Shown here: one piece after another, positions 9,679 to 20,184 of the stretch
Position numbering within the stretch: the first letter of the stretch is position 1
How the letters are laid out: the number at the start of each line of letters is the position of its first letter
Source of the DNA: Halarchaeum grantii
GTDB taxonomy: Archaea; Halobacteriota; Halobacteria; Halobacteriales; Halobacteriaceae
Assembly: GCF_014647455.2 (NCBI RefSeq)
Contig: NZ_BMPF01000001.1
Location: forward strand, 186,001 to 250,000
Direction of reading: 5' to 3'
DNA length: 64,000 nt
Position numbers and translations under genes: made by a program
Notes under the pieces: model-generated
The model's input: only the letters and a program-made list of their open reading frames with translations
Database searches by the model: none
Told to the model about the DNA's origin: nothing

Positions 9679-11339
9679 TGGCTCTCGACGAGGCGCTCGA
9701 CGCGCTCGAGGGAGTCCGCGCTCTCCGGCGTCTTGTCGTCGCGGACGGCGAGGAAGCGCGGGAAGCGAAGCGCGTACCCCGAGGAGTACGTCGGCGAGCG
9801 CTGGATCTCCTCGTACCCCACCTCGAAGACGACCTGTGGGTCGACCTCGAGCGTCTGGCCGTCCTCGCGGACGACGTGCGGCTCGACGAGGTCGGTGAGG
9901 TCGGCGAGTTCGTCGTCCGAGATGCCGGTCGCGACCTTCCCGATGGTCTCGTAGCCGTCCTCGGTGCGCGCGGAGAGGAGGAACGTCCCGAGGAGCGAGG
10001 CGCGTCGGCCCTCGCCCCACTCCGCGCCCGTCACGACGAGGTCGAGCGTCTCGACGTCGGGCTTGCGCTTCAGCCACTGCTTCCCGCGCTTGCCCGGGGT
10101 GTAGGTCGACTCGGGGTCCTTGAGCATCACGCCCTCGTGGCCGGCCTCGAGGGCGTCCGCCTCGAACGCCTCGATGTCGTCGGCGTCGTCCGAGAGCAGG
10201 AGCTCTGAGACGGCGTCCGTCCCCGCGAGCAGGGCCGCGAGCGCGTCGTGGCGCTCGGTGAGCGGCGCGTCGAGGAGGTCCGCGCCGTCCGCGTGCAGGC
10301 AGTCGAACGCCCGCAACTCGACGGCGACCTCCTCGCGCATCCGCTCGACGTCGTGCTTCCGGCGGAAGCGCCTGAGCACCTCCTGAAACGGGAGCGGGCT
10401 TCCGTCCTCGGCGACGGCGACGACTTCGCCGTCGAGTATCGCGGGGGCGTCGAGGTGGCGCTCGGCGAACTCCACGACCTCGGGGAGCGCGGCCGTCACC
10501 TCCTCCATGTTCCGGCTGAAGACCTCCGTGCGGCCGTCGGGGTCGTGGTGCAACTGGACGCGCGCGCCGTCGAACTTCGTCTCGACGGCGACGGTCTCCC
10601 ACGCCTCGATGGCGTCCGCGACGCTCCCCGCCTGCGCGAGCATCGCCTGGACGGGCCGGCCCACCTCGAGGTGGATGCCCGCGAGGCCGGCGGCGCCCTC
10701 CTCGCGCGCGGTCTCCGCGACGAGGCCGTAGTCGTTCGACACCTGGAGGGCGCGCGCGACCGCCGCGACGTCGACGTCGAAGGCCTCGGCGATGGCGTCC
10801 CGGACGGTGCCCTCGCCGACGCCGATGCGCATCTCGGAGAGGACGAGGCGCGCGAGGTAGCGCGCTTCGGCGTCGCCGTCGCAGCGCGAGAGGAGGCCGA
10901 AGAGCGTCGCCACCTTCTCGTCCTGGCTCCCGGCGCCTTCGGCGGCGGCGAGTCCCGCGAGCTCGTCGTACACCTCCCGGACGGTGGGGCCCGGCGCTCC
11001 GTCGGTCGCTCCGAACGCGCCGAGGCCGCGCTGGCCGCCGGTGTCGTAGCTCGCGGCGACGCGCCCGATGTCGCCCTCCTCCGCGAGACGCGCCTCGACG
11101 TCCGCCGCCTCGACGTTCGGCCCGGCGGCGCGCGCGATCGCCTCGTGGCAGAGACTCGGCCCGACGTCGAGTGTGCGCTCGCTGTACGCGGGGAAGACGC
11201 GCCCCTGCACGAAGCGCGCGACGACCCCGAGGTCCGCGTCCGCCTCCGCGAAGAGGTCGGCGACGAGCGACACGACTTCGAGGTCCGCGGGCTCGGCCTC
11301 GATACCGGCCGCGTGCTCGGCGAACTCGGCGAACTCCAT
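9675..11339 (-). CDS. lig: ATP-dependent DNA ligase
   Basis: The protein has 554 aa, normal for archaeal replicative ligase. It seals nicks such as those between Okazaki fragments using ATP. Domain order is an N-terminal DNA-binding helical domain (1-220), a nucleotidyltransferase domain with the adenylated lysine in ETKFDGAR (Lys255), and an OB fold. Motif IV is in EGVMLKDP and motif V in QWLKRKP. The ATG at 11339 opens the conserved N-terminal helix; the in-frame extension upstream is arginine-rich and not conserved-looking. It heads a leftward unit with the HAD and MBL hydrolases. Confidence 0.94.
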   Translation of the reverse strand: MEFAEFAEHAAGIEAEPADLEVVSLVADLFAEADADLGVVARFVQGRVFPAYSERTLDVGPSLCHEAIARAAGPNVEAADVEARLAEEGDIGRVAASYDTGGQRGLGAFGATDGAPGPTVREVYDELAGLAAAEGAGSQDEKVATLFGLLSRCDGDAEARYLARLVLSEMRIGVGEGTVRDAIAEAFDVDVAAVARALQVSNDYGLVAETAREEGAAGLAGIHLEVGRPVQAMLAQAGSVADAIEAWETVAVETKFDGARVQLHHDPDGRTEVFSRNMEEVTAALPEVVEFAERHLDAPAILDGEVVAVAEDGSPLPFQEVLRRFRRKHDVERMREEVAVELRAFDCLHADGADLLDAPLTERHDALAALLAGTDAVSELLLSDDADDIEAFEADALEAGHEGVMLKDPESTYTPGKRGKQWLKRKPDVETLDLVVTGAEWGEGRRASLLGTFLLSARTEDGYETIGKVATGISDDELADLTDLVEPHVVREDGQTLEVDPQVVFEVGYEEIQRSPTYSSGYALRFPRFLAVRDDKTPESADSLERVERLVESQ

Positions 11340-11530
11340 TTGCCTCACGTAGCCGGAGCGCGGACTTAAGACACGCGGACGTCGGAGGCGTCCGCGGGCA
11401 GAGCGCGCGGTGAAACCGCGAGCCACGCGGAGGCGAGCCCACGTCGCGGCGTCCGCGACCAGCACGAGCACCGACGACGCGGCCGCCGAAAGCCGACCGC
11501 TTTAGTCGCGCGGGACGCACAGGGACAGGT

Positions 11531-11695
11531 ATGAGCGACGACGACGGCGACCTCGACGAGGCGGTCACACAGTTCCTCGCGGGCGCGGACAGCGTCTACG
11601 AGGACTACGAGCGCGGCTACACGGACGCGGACGCGGCGCTCCACGTGCTCGAGAGCCATTTGCAGGAACTTCGGGAGGCCCACGAGGAGTCGTAG
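11531..11695 (+). CDS. Small acidic helical protein, unknown function
   Basis: This 54-aa protein is predicted to be mostly helical, with hydrophobic residues spaced as in a short coiled coil (ADAALHVLESHLQELREAH). It has no cysteines and no membrane segment. It has a clear ATG and stop and lies 46 nt before the GCS2-fold gene on the same strand, so the two may be co-transcribed. I do not recognise the family. Confidence 0.55.
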   Translation: MSDDDGDLDEAVTQFLAGADSVYEDYERGYTDADAALHVLESHLQELREAHEES

Positions 11696-11741
11696 GGACT
11701 CGGGCGGGTCTTTCAAGTCCTGACCGCCCGAAGCCGACGGC

Positions 11742-13298
11742 ATGGCTGAGTCGGAACTCGCACGCGACGTGGAGTCGGTGCTGGACGTGGACCCGGAGGC
11801 GTTCCAGGAGCGCGTGCGCGAGGACGCGGACGTCATCAAGGCGGAGATCGAGGCGGGGACGTTCGACAACCCGCAGGCCATCGTCGGCCTCGAGTACGAG
11901 TTCTACGGCGTCTCGGATGACGGCTCGCTCGCGCGCATCCCGCGTCGCCTCCTCGAGTTCGTCGGCTTCGAGAAGGAGCTCGGCCTCCACAACGCGGAGA
12001 TGACGGCGAGCCCGCAGCCGCTGAACGAGTTCGGCCTCGAGGCGCAGGAGGCCGAAGTGCGCGCGCGCCTCGAAGCCGCCGCGGAGCCGATGGACGCGGA
12101 GGGGCTCCACCTCGTGAGCGACGCGATGTGGACGATTCCGCCGGAGGGCGAGACGGCGCGCGAGTACCTGACGGCGAGCGTGACCGACTCCGGGGTCGAG
12201 ATCGCGACGAACATGAGCGCCTCGACGCGCTATCACGCGATGGCGAACACGGACGAACCGGCGGGAATGGTGCTCGACGCCCCGCACGTCTCGCTCGACG
12301 CGGACACCGTGATGCCGGAAGCGCTCATCACCTCCATCCAGCCCCACTATCAGGTGCCCCAAGCCGTCGACCTCCCGACCTACTTCCGGTACGCGGTGCG
12401 ACTCGCCGGCCCGCTCGTGGCGCTGGGCGTGAACTCGCCGTTCTACCCGCCGGACCTCTACGACGCCGAGGCGAGTCCGGCGGCGATCCTCGAGGAGGGC
12501 CACGACGAGGCGCGCATCGACGTCTTCGAGTCCGTGCTGAACGTCCCGGGCGAGCAGGAGAAGGTGCGCTTCCCCCGGGACTTCGAGAGCGTGCAGGACG
12601 CCGTGGACGCCGTCGTCGAGGACGACACCATCGTCCCGATGCCCGTGGAGACGGGCGGGCGCTTCGACGACGAGTTCGCGCACTTCCGCATGAAGCACGG
12701 CACCTACTGGCGCTGGGTGCGCCCGGTGTTCGGCGGTTCCTCGAAGGAGTCCGCGAACGCCCGCATCGAGTTCCGCCCGCTGCCCGGTCAGCCGACCGTT
12801 CGGGACACGATGGCGTTTCAGGCGCTCCTCGCGGGGTCGCTAGAGGCGATGGTTGCACGCGACCACCCGCTCTACGACCTCCCGTGGGAGACGGCGCGCG
12901 AGAACTTCTACGCCGCCGTCCGCGACGGGAGCGACGCAGAGTTGACCTATCTCGGGCCGGACGGGGAGACGACGGACGCGACGGAGATGTACACCGACCT
13001 CTTCGAGCAGGCCGAGGCGGGCCTGCGGGCGCGCGGCCTCGACGAGGAGACGGCCGCGAAGTACCTCTGGCCGCTCCGCCAGCGCGCCCGCCACGGCATC
13101 ACGCCCGCCGACTGGAAGCGCGAGCGCGTCCGCGAGAACCTCGACGATGGGGCGTCCTTCGAGAACGCGGTCTACGACATGCAGTTCGACTACCTCGAAC
13201 ACCAGCGCGACACGCTCATCACCGGGAGCTTCGCGGACTGGACCGGTCGAGGCGGTGAGGTCGAGGCGGCGAACCACCGGAGCAATCGGCGCGGATAG
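11742..13298 (+). CDS. GCS2-fold (glutamate-cysteine ligase-like) protein
   Basis: The protein has 518 aa. Features recall the carboxylate-amine ligase fold of GCS2 proteins: an early acidic metal motif GLEYEFYGVSDDG, HNAEMTASPQPLNEFG, a histidine-containing strand SIQPHYQVPQ followed by LVALGVNSPFYPP, and NARIEFRPLPGQPTVRD. Haloarchaea use gamma-glutamylcysteine as their main thiol and have a dedicated ligase of about 360 aa. This protein is much longer, so it may be a paralogue with another substrate. The assignment to the fold is fairly safe; the reaction is unknown. Confidence 0.6.
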   Translation: MAESELARDVESVLDVDPEAFQERVREDADVIKAEIEAGTFDNPQAIVGLEYEFYGVSDDGSLARIPRRLLEFVGFEKELGLHNAEMTASPQPLNEFGLEAQEAEVRARLEAAAEPMDAEGLHLVSDAMWTIPPEGETAREYLTASVTDSGVEIATNMSASTRYHAMANTDEPAGMVLDAPHVSLDADTVMPEALITSIQPHYQVPQAVDLPTYFRYAVRLAGPLVALGVNSPFYPPDLYDAEASPAAILEEGHDEARIDVFESVLNVPGEQEKVRFPRDFESVQDAVDAVVEDDTIVPMPVETGGRFDDEFAHFRMKHGTYWRWVRPVFGGSSKESANARIEFRPLPGQPTVRDTMAFQALLAGSLEAMVARDHPLYDLPWETARENFYAAVRDGSDAELTYLGPDGETTDATEMYTDLFEQAEAGLRARGLDEETAAKYLWPLRQRARHGITPADWKRERVRENLDDGASFENAVYDMQFDYLEHQRDTLITGSFADWTGRGGEVEAANHRSNRRG

Positions 13299-13390
13299 GC
13301 GGACGGACGGGCCGTCGACACGCGTCGTCGGTCGCCGTCGCTACGCGACGTGAAAGAACGGAAGAACGGAGGAAGCGAGTACTGCGCGCG

Positions 13391-14125
13391 TTACAGGACG
13401 TCCTCGACGTCCTGATGGCCGACGATCTCGACGGTGTCCTCGGTGATCTTCGTGAGGTGGATGCCGTTGCCGGAGGCGGTGTCGCGTTCGCTCGCGGCCT
13501 GAATGGCCTTCGCGCCGATCTGCTCGGCCTCGTCCATCGTCAGGTCGTCGCGGTAGTTGTTCTCGAGGGTACCGAGCGCGTACGGCATCCCGGAGCCCTG
13601 TGCGGTGTACTTATCGGAGAGCGAGGAGCCGCTCGGGTCGAGGCTGTAGACGTGCGAGCCCTCCTCGTCGACGCCGCCGAGGATCGGGACGACCATGAAG
13701 AACGGGCCGCCGCGAAGGAGGTTGGAGGCCATCGTCGCGAGCGCGTTGATGGACATGCGCTCGCCCCGACGGGCCTCGTAGAGGTTCGACTCGGCCTTCA
13801 GCGTGCGGATGAAGGACTGCGCGCCGCCGACGCTCCCGGAGATGGAGAGTGCGGCGTTCTCCTGGATCTGCTCGACCTTCTGGACGTTCTTGTTGGAGAC
13901 GACGCGGCCACCGAGGCTGGCGCGCATGTCGGAGGCCATGAGGACGCCCTCCTCGGTGGTGATGCCGACGATGGTCGTGCCGGTCTTGTTGATGTTGTCC
14001 ATGTCCTGCTCGCTCATGTTGTTCTCGGGCACGTGGCCGAGCTCCGGCTCGTAGGGGTTGCCGGGACCGTTGGGGAGGCGCTCTGCATTCCGCGAGAACT
14101 CGGAGCCCTGACTGGGGTTATACAT
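13391..14125 (-). CDS. psmB: Proteasome beta subunit (threonine protease), proprotein
   Basis: The protein has 244 aa and forms the inner catalytic rings of the 20S proteasome. A 49-residue propeptide precedes the autocleavage site NKTG/TTIVGI; Thr50 becomes the catalytic N-terminal nucleophile. Other core motifs are GVLMASDMRASLGG (active-site Asp and the preceding basic region), SGSVGGAQ and GSGMPYALG. The alpha subunit and the PAN ATPases are not in the window. The gene has its own TATA box and is probably leaderless. Confidence 0.95.
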   Translation of the reverse strand: MYNPSQGSEFSRNAERLPNGPGNPYEPELGHVPENNMSEQDMDNINKTGTTIVGITTEEGVLMASDMRASLGGRVVSNKNVQKVEQIQENAALSISGSVGGAQSFIRTLKAESNLYEARRGERMSINALATMASNLLRGGPFFMVVPILGGVDEEGSHVYSLDPSGSSLSDKYTAQGSGMPYALGTLENNYRDDLTMDEAEQIGAKAIQAASERDTASGNGIHLTKITEDTVEIVGHQDVEDVL

Positions 14126-14151
14126 TGAGTGTCGATAGTCGCGGGTGACGT

Positions 14152-14158
14152 ATAAAAT
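14152..14158 (-). promoter_or_regulatory. TATA box of psmB
   Basis: On the minus strand TTTTATA is centred 30 nt before the psmB start codon. The predicted transcription start falls within about 5 nt of the ATG. This shows psmB can be transcribed independently of the small gene upstream. Confidence 0.6.
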
Positions 14159-14200
14159 CCACCCTTCCGGCGGGTACTCGGGGGTCCGTCGGCGGCCTCT

Positions 14201-14368
14201 TCAGCGCGTGCTCCGGTAGGCGTCCCCGGAGCGCTCGAGGAGCCGGTGGACGGGAAGGGTGACGCCGAGGCGTCGCGTGATGGTCGCGAGCGGGAGCAGC
14301 GTGAGTGCGACGGCGAGCGTGAACTGGTACTGGACGGCGGTGACGAGACGGGCGAACCGTGTGCGCAT
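14201..14368 (-). CDS. Small membrane-associated protein, unknown function
   Basis: This 55-aa protein has a positively charged start (MRTRFARL), one hydrophobic segment around residues 15-30 (QFTLAVALTLLPLATI), and a basic C-terminal tail ending in RSGDAYRSTR. Codon choice in the frame looks like the neighbours (strong G/C at third positions). It lies 75 nt upstream of psmB on the same strand. It is too short for family recognition, and the call rests on the reading frame and membrane helix. Confidence 0.5.
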   Translation of the reverse strand: MRTRFARLVTAVQYQFTLAVALTLLPLATITRRLGVTLPVHRLLERSGDAYRSTR

Positions 14369-14645
14369 CTGCTTGCTCACCTCTCATCGGACCACCGCAT
14401 AAGTAGCTTGCCGATGTGGGTAACTCACACGACCCGACGCTGTCTGGCGATTCAACTCGGGTTCGCGTCGGTGCAACTCGGCTTGCTGCGTCCCGCCCGT
14501 GGTCCGTCACCGAGGGCGACGTGACGGCACACGTTGGCGTAAGTTATGGAGATAATCGCGGTCACGTCCGCGCCACGGCACGTCGCCGACGCGCGCGACG
14601 CCCGGCAACCACAAGACACGACTACCCGGGGTCCTTGTCTCCGGT

Positions 14646-15002
14646 ATGAGCAACTACGTCGTGGCGATGGAGGCCGCGTGGCTGGTTCGTGACGTCGAGG
14701 AGTCGGACGACGCTATCGGTGTCGCGGTCAGCGAAGCGGGCCGTCGACTGAACGACCAAGACCTCGACTACGTCGAAGTCGAGGCCGGCGTCACGGGCTG
14801 CCCGGCCTGTGGCGAACCGCTCGACGCGGCGTTCCTCGCCGCCGAGACGGCGCTCGTCGGTCTCATGCTCGAACTCACCGTCTTCAACGCGGACTCCGAG
14901 GAGCACGCCTCGCGAATCGCGAAGAGCGAGGTCGGCGGGGCGCTCCGCGACGTCCCCCTCGAAGTCATCGAGGTCGTCGAAGAGCCGGAAGACGGGGAGT
15001 AG
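14646..15002 (+). CDS. DUF555 (UPF0212) family protein
   Basis: The protein has 118 aa. It matches the archaeal DUF555 family as I know it: an N-terminus of the form SNYVVAMEAAWLVRDV, a CPACGEPLDAAF motif with one CxxC pair, and a C-terminal ASRIAKSEVGGALRDVPL segment. The CxxC may bind metal or form a redox site. The function is unknown. It is 30 nt upstream of the HTH-CBS regulator, on the same strand. Confidence 0.85.
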   Translation: MSNYVVAMEAAWLVRDVEESDDAIGVAVSEAGRRLNDQDLDYVEVEAGVTGCPACGEPLDAAFLAAETALVGLMLELTVFNADSEEHASRIAKSEVGGALRDVPLEVIEVVEEPEDGE

Positions 15003-15003
15003 A

Positions 15004-15013
15004 CTTATCTATA
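15004..15013 (+). promoter_or_regulatory. TATA-like element before the HTH-CBS gene
   Basis: TTATCTATAA immediately after the DUF555 stop, centred about 25 nt before the ATG of the next gene. This suggests a leaderless, separately transcribed message. Confidence 0.5.
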
Positions 15014-15032
15014 ACTTCGGGTAATTACGGCT

Positions 15033-15572
15033 ATGTATCTCCCCACGCCCCAGGACCTCCGGGAACGCCGGAACGCCCTCGGGCTGACGCAGAGCGAACT
15101 CGCCGAGCGGGCGGGCGTCTCACAGCCCCTCATCGCGCGCATCGAGGGCGGGGACGTCGACCCCCGGCTCTCGACGCTGCGGCGCATCGTCGAGGCGCTC
15201 GACGAAGCCGAGGGCGACGTCGTCCGCGCGCGCGACCTGATGCACTCCGAAGTCGTGAGCGTCGCGCCGAGCGACGCCGTCCACGACGCCGTCGACCAGA
15301 TGCAGACGGCGGGCTACTCACAGCTCCCAGTCATCGCCGACGGCGTTCCCGTGGGGTCGATCAGCGAGAGCGACGTCGTGCACGCGGGCGCGGACGTCGG
15401 CGACAACCCCGTTCGCGAGGTGATGAGCGAGTCCTTCCCCACCGTCTCACCAGACGCCACCCTCGATGAGGTGTCGAGCCTCCTCGATCACTACACGGCC
15501 GTCATCGTCACCGAGGACGGCGATACCGTCGGTATCATCACGCAGGCCGACGTCGCCGCGCACGTCAGCTGA
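15033..15572 (+). CDS. XRE-type HTH regulator fused to paired CBS domains
   Basis: The protein has 179 aa. Residues 8-60 are a Cro/C1 helix-turn-helix (LTQSELAERAGVSQPLIARI). Residues 65-179 are two CBS motifs (RDLMHSEVVSVAPSDAVHDA and VREVMSESFPTVSPDATLDE), which usually bind adenine nucleotides as a Bateman pair. It is therefore likely a transcription factor that senses AMP/ATP or a similar nucleotide. It sits 90 nt before gyrB, but its targets cannot be read from the sequence. Confidence 0.87.
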   Translation: MYLPTPQDLRERRNALGLTQSELAERAGVSQPLIARIEGGDVDPRLSTLRRIVEALDEAEGDVVRARDLMHSEVVSVAPSDAVHDAVDQMQTAGYSQLPVIADGVPVGSISESDVVHAGADVGDNPVREVMSESFPTVSPDATLDEVSSLLDHYTAVIVTEDGDTVGIITQADVAAHVS

Positions 15573-15625
15573 ACCGGCTTGGGGGGCGTCCGCGATTCGC
15601 GCGCCTACGCGCGCGTGTACGAGAG

Positions 15626-15631
15626 TTTATA
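15626..15631 (+). promoter_or_regulatory. TATA box of gyrB-gyrA
   Basis: TTTATA centred about 34 nt before the gyrB ATG, giving a predicted leader of roughly 10 nt. Confidence 0.6.
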
Positions 15632-15647
15632 CGGGAGGGAATACTAG

Positions 15648-17585
<1,938 letters not shown>

Positions 17586-17588
17586 TAG

Positions 17589-20066
17589 ATGAGTTCCGAA
17601 TCACCTGACGTACCCGACGACGACGACGTCGCACAGCGCGTGAAGAACGTGCGCGTCGAGGAGGAGATGGAGCAGTCCTACATCGACTACGCGATGAGCG
17701 TCATCGCGGGTCGTGCCCTCCCCGACGTGCGCGACGGCCTGAAGCCCGTCCACCGGCGCATCCTCTACGCGATGCACGAGGCTGGCGTCAGCAGCGGCTC
17801 CGCACACCGGAAGAGCTCGTCCATCGTCGGCGAGACGATGGGTGACTACCACCCGCACGGCGACTCCGCCATCTACGACACGCTCGTGCGGATGGCCCAG
17901 CCGTTCTCGATGCGCGAGCCGCTCGTGGACGGTCAGGGGAACTTCGGCAGCATCGACGGCGACCCGCCGGCGGCGATGCGCTACACGGAGGCGCGCATGG
18001 CGCCCATCGCCGAGGAGCTGCTCGCGGACATCGACATGGACACGGTGGACTTCGAGGCGAACTACGACGGCCGCCTCGAGGAGCCGTCCGTCCTCCCCGC
18101 GTCGTTCCCGAACCTCCTCGTGAACGGCTCCTCGGGTATCGCGGTCGGGATGAGCACGAACGTCCCGCCGCACAACCTCGGGGAGGTCATCGACGCGACG
18201 GTCCACCTCATCGAGAACCCGGACTGCTCGATCCCGGACCTGATGGAGCACGTGCCCGCGCCGGACTTCCCGACGGGCGCGAACATCGTCGGCCGGAACG
18301 CCATCCGGAAGGCCTACCAGACGGGTCGCGGGCGCTTGCGCGTCCGCGCCGAGTACCACGTCGAGGAGAACGACCGCGGGAGCGACTCCATCGTCATCAC
18401 GGAACTCCCCTACCAGCAGAACAAGTCCCGCCTCGTCGAGCGCATCGCGGAGGACGTGAACGACGGGTCGCTCGAGGGCGTTCGCGACCTTCGCGACGAG
18501 TCCGACCGGGACGGCATCCGCGTCGTCGTCGAGCTGAAGTCGAACGCGAACACGGACATCGTGGAGAACCACCTCCTCGAGTCCCACCTCGAGCGGACGT
18601 TCGGCGTCATCAACCTCGCGCTCGTCGACGGCCAGCCGGAAGTCCTCACGCTGAAGGAGATGCTCGAGCACTACCTCGAGCACCGCAAGACGGTCGTGCG
18701 CCGTCGCTCCGAGCACGAGCTCGCGGAGAAGGAGGAGCGCGCGCACATCCTCGAGGGCCGCCTCCGCGCCCTCGAGAACGCCGAGGACGTCGTGGAGACG
18801 ATTCGCGACGCCGCCGACCGCGACGCCGCGCGGGCCGCGCTCAGCGAAACCTTCGACTTCAGCGATTCGCAGGCCGCACACATCGTCCGCATGCAGCTCG
18901 GGAGCCTCACGTCGATGGAGGCCGCGGAGATCGAGGACGAGTACGAGGAGGTCACCGCACGCATCGAGCGCCTCGAGGAGATCCTCGGTGACGAGAGCGA
19001 ACTGCTCGGCGTCATCGAGTCGGAGCTGCGCGAGCTGCGCGAGGAGTACGCGAACGAGCGCCGGACGCGCGTCATCGAGAGCACGGGCGAGGTGACGGAC
19101 GAGGACCTCATTCCGGAGGAGCGCGTCGTCGTCACGCTCTCCGAGGGCGATTACATCAAGCGCACGCCCGTTGAGACGTTCACCCGCCAGCACCGCGCCG
19201 GGAAGGGCGTCATCGGCACCGACCTGAAGGAGGGCGACCGCGTCTCCACGGTGTTCACGGCGTCGACGCACGACTACCTCCTCTGCTTCACGGATCAGGG
19301 GCAGGTCTACCGCCTGAAGGTGTATCAGGTGCCGGAGATGTCCCGGACGGCGCGCGGCACGTCGGCGGTGAACGTCATCGACCTCGACGACGACGAGGAG
19401 ATTTCGGCGGTCGTCACCGCCGACGACCTCGACTTCGACTCCGAGGAGGAGTACCTCACGATGGCGACCCGCGACGGCTACGTGAAGCGCACCGCCGTCT
19501 CGGAGTTCGCGAACATCCGCTCGTCCGGCATTCGCGCCGTGAAACTCGAGCACGGCGACGCGCTCGTCGACGTCGAGGTGACGGACGGCGACGGCGACGT
19601 GATCCTCGGCACCGAGGAGGGGATGGCGATCCGCTTCGACGAGTCCGAAGCGCGACCGATGGGACGCTCCGCGCGCGGCGTGCGCGGCGTGAAACTCGGG
19701 GACGGCGACCGAATCGCTGGCGTCGCCGCCGCGTACGACGGAGACGAGCGCGACCTCCTGACCGTCACCGAGTACGGCTACGGGAAGCGCACGGCCCTCA
19801 CCGAGTACCGCCGCCAGTCCCGCAACGGGAAGGGGCTCGTCGACATCAAGACCGGCCAGCGCAACGGCCGCGTCGCGAGCGTCCACGTCGTCGACGACGA
19901 CGACGAGTTCGTCGCGATGAGCGAAGACGGCCAGATCATGCGCGCGCCCGTCTCCGAGGTCTCGGAGTACGGCCGGAACACGCAGGGCGTCACCGTGATG
20001 GACCTCGAGTCCCACGACCGCCTCGCCGCCGTCGACGTCTTCACGCCAGACCCGGCGGACGACTAG
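17589..20066 (+). CDS. gyrA: DNA gyrase subunit A
   Basis: This is the 825-aa DNA-cleaving and wrapping subunit. The catalytic tyrosine is Tyr132 in [10 protein letters not shown]. The winged-helix domain carries [17 protein letters not shown], and [20 protein letters not shown] is the quinolone-resistance region. The C-terminal beta-pinwheel has a GyrA-box-like [12 protein letters not shown], so it should wrap DNA and supercoil rather than only relax. It sits 3 nt behind gyrB and is co-transcribed with it. Confidence 0.97.
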   Translation: MSSESPDVPDDDDVAQRVKNVRVEEEMEQSYIDYAMSVIAGRALPDVRDGLKPVHRRILYAMHEAGVSSGSAHRKSSSIVGETMGDYHPHGDSAIYDTLVRMAQPFSMREPLVDGQGNFGSIDGDPPAAMRYTEARMAPIAEELLADIDMDTVDFEANYDGRLEEPSVLPASFPNLLVNGSSGIAVGMSTNVPPHNLGEVIDATVHLIENPDCSIPDLMEHVPAPDFPTGANIVGRNAIRKAYQTGRGRLRVRAEYHVEENDRGSDSIVITELPYQQNKSRLVERIAEDVNDGSLEGVRDLRDESDRDGIRVVVELKSNANTDIVENHLLESHLERTFGVINLALVDGQPEVLTLKEMLEHYLEHRKTVVRRRSEHELAEKEERAHILEGRLRALENAEDVVETIRDAADRDAARAALSETFDFSDSQAAHIVRMQLGSLTSMEAAEIEDEYEEVTARIERLEEILGDESELLGVIESELRELREEYANERRTRVIESTGEVTDEDLIPEERVVVTLSEGDYIKRTPVETFTRQHRAGKGVIGTDLKEGDRVSTVFTASTHDYLLCFTDQGQVYRLKVYQVPEMSRTARGTSAVNVIDLDDDEEISAVVTADDLDFDSEEEYLTMATRDGYVKRTAVSEFANIRSSGIRAVKLEHGDALVDVEVTDGDGDVILGTEEGMAIRFDESEARPMGRSARGVRGVKLGDGDRIAGVAAAYDGDERDLLTVTEYGYGKRTALTEYRRQSRNGKGLVDIKTGQRNGRVASVHVVDDDDEFVAMSEDGQIMRAPVSEVSEYGRNTQGVTVMDLESHDRLAAVDVFTPDPADD

Positions 20067-20174
20067 CGGCACTCACGTAGCTCTTTGTACTTCCACCCGT
20101 AGTGGGTGCGTATCGTGAACGCGACACAGCGACGACTGCGTGCGGGTGGCGTCGGCGTTCGGGGGACGGACCAC

Positions 20175-20180
20175 GGAGGA
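20175..20180 (+). promoter_or_regulatory. Shine-Dalgarno sequence of the beta-helix gene
   Basis: GGAGGA ends 4 nt before the GTG at 20185. A TTTGTA element near 20081-20086 would start transcription near 20110, giving a leader long enough for this site to be used. It decides the start codon. Confidence 0.5.
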
Positions 20181-20184
20181 AGCC

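Noticed and set aside
14246-14524. Open frame on the plus strand between psmB and the DUF555 gene
   Set aside because: It has no recognisable motif, runs opposite the 55-aa membrane protein, and uses codons unlike neighbours.
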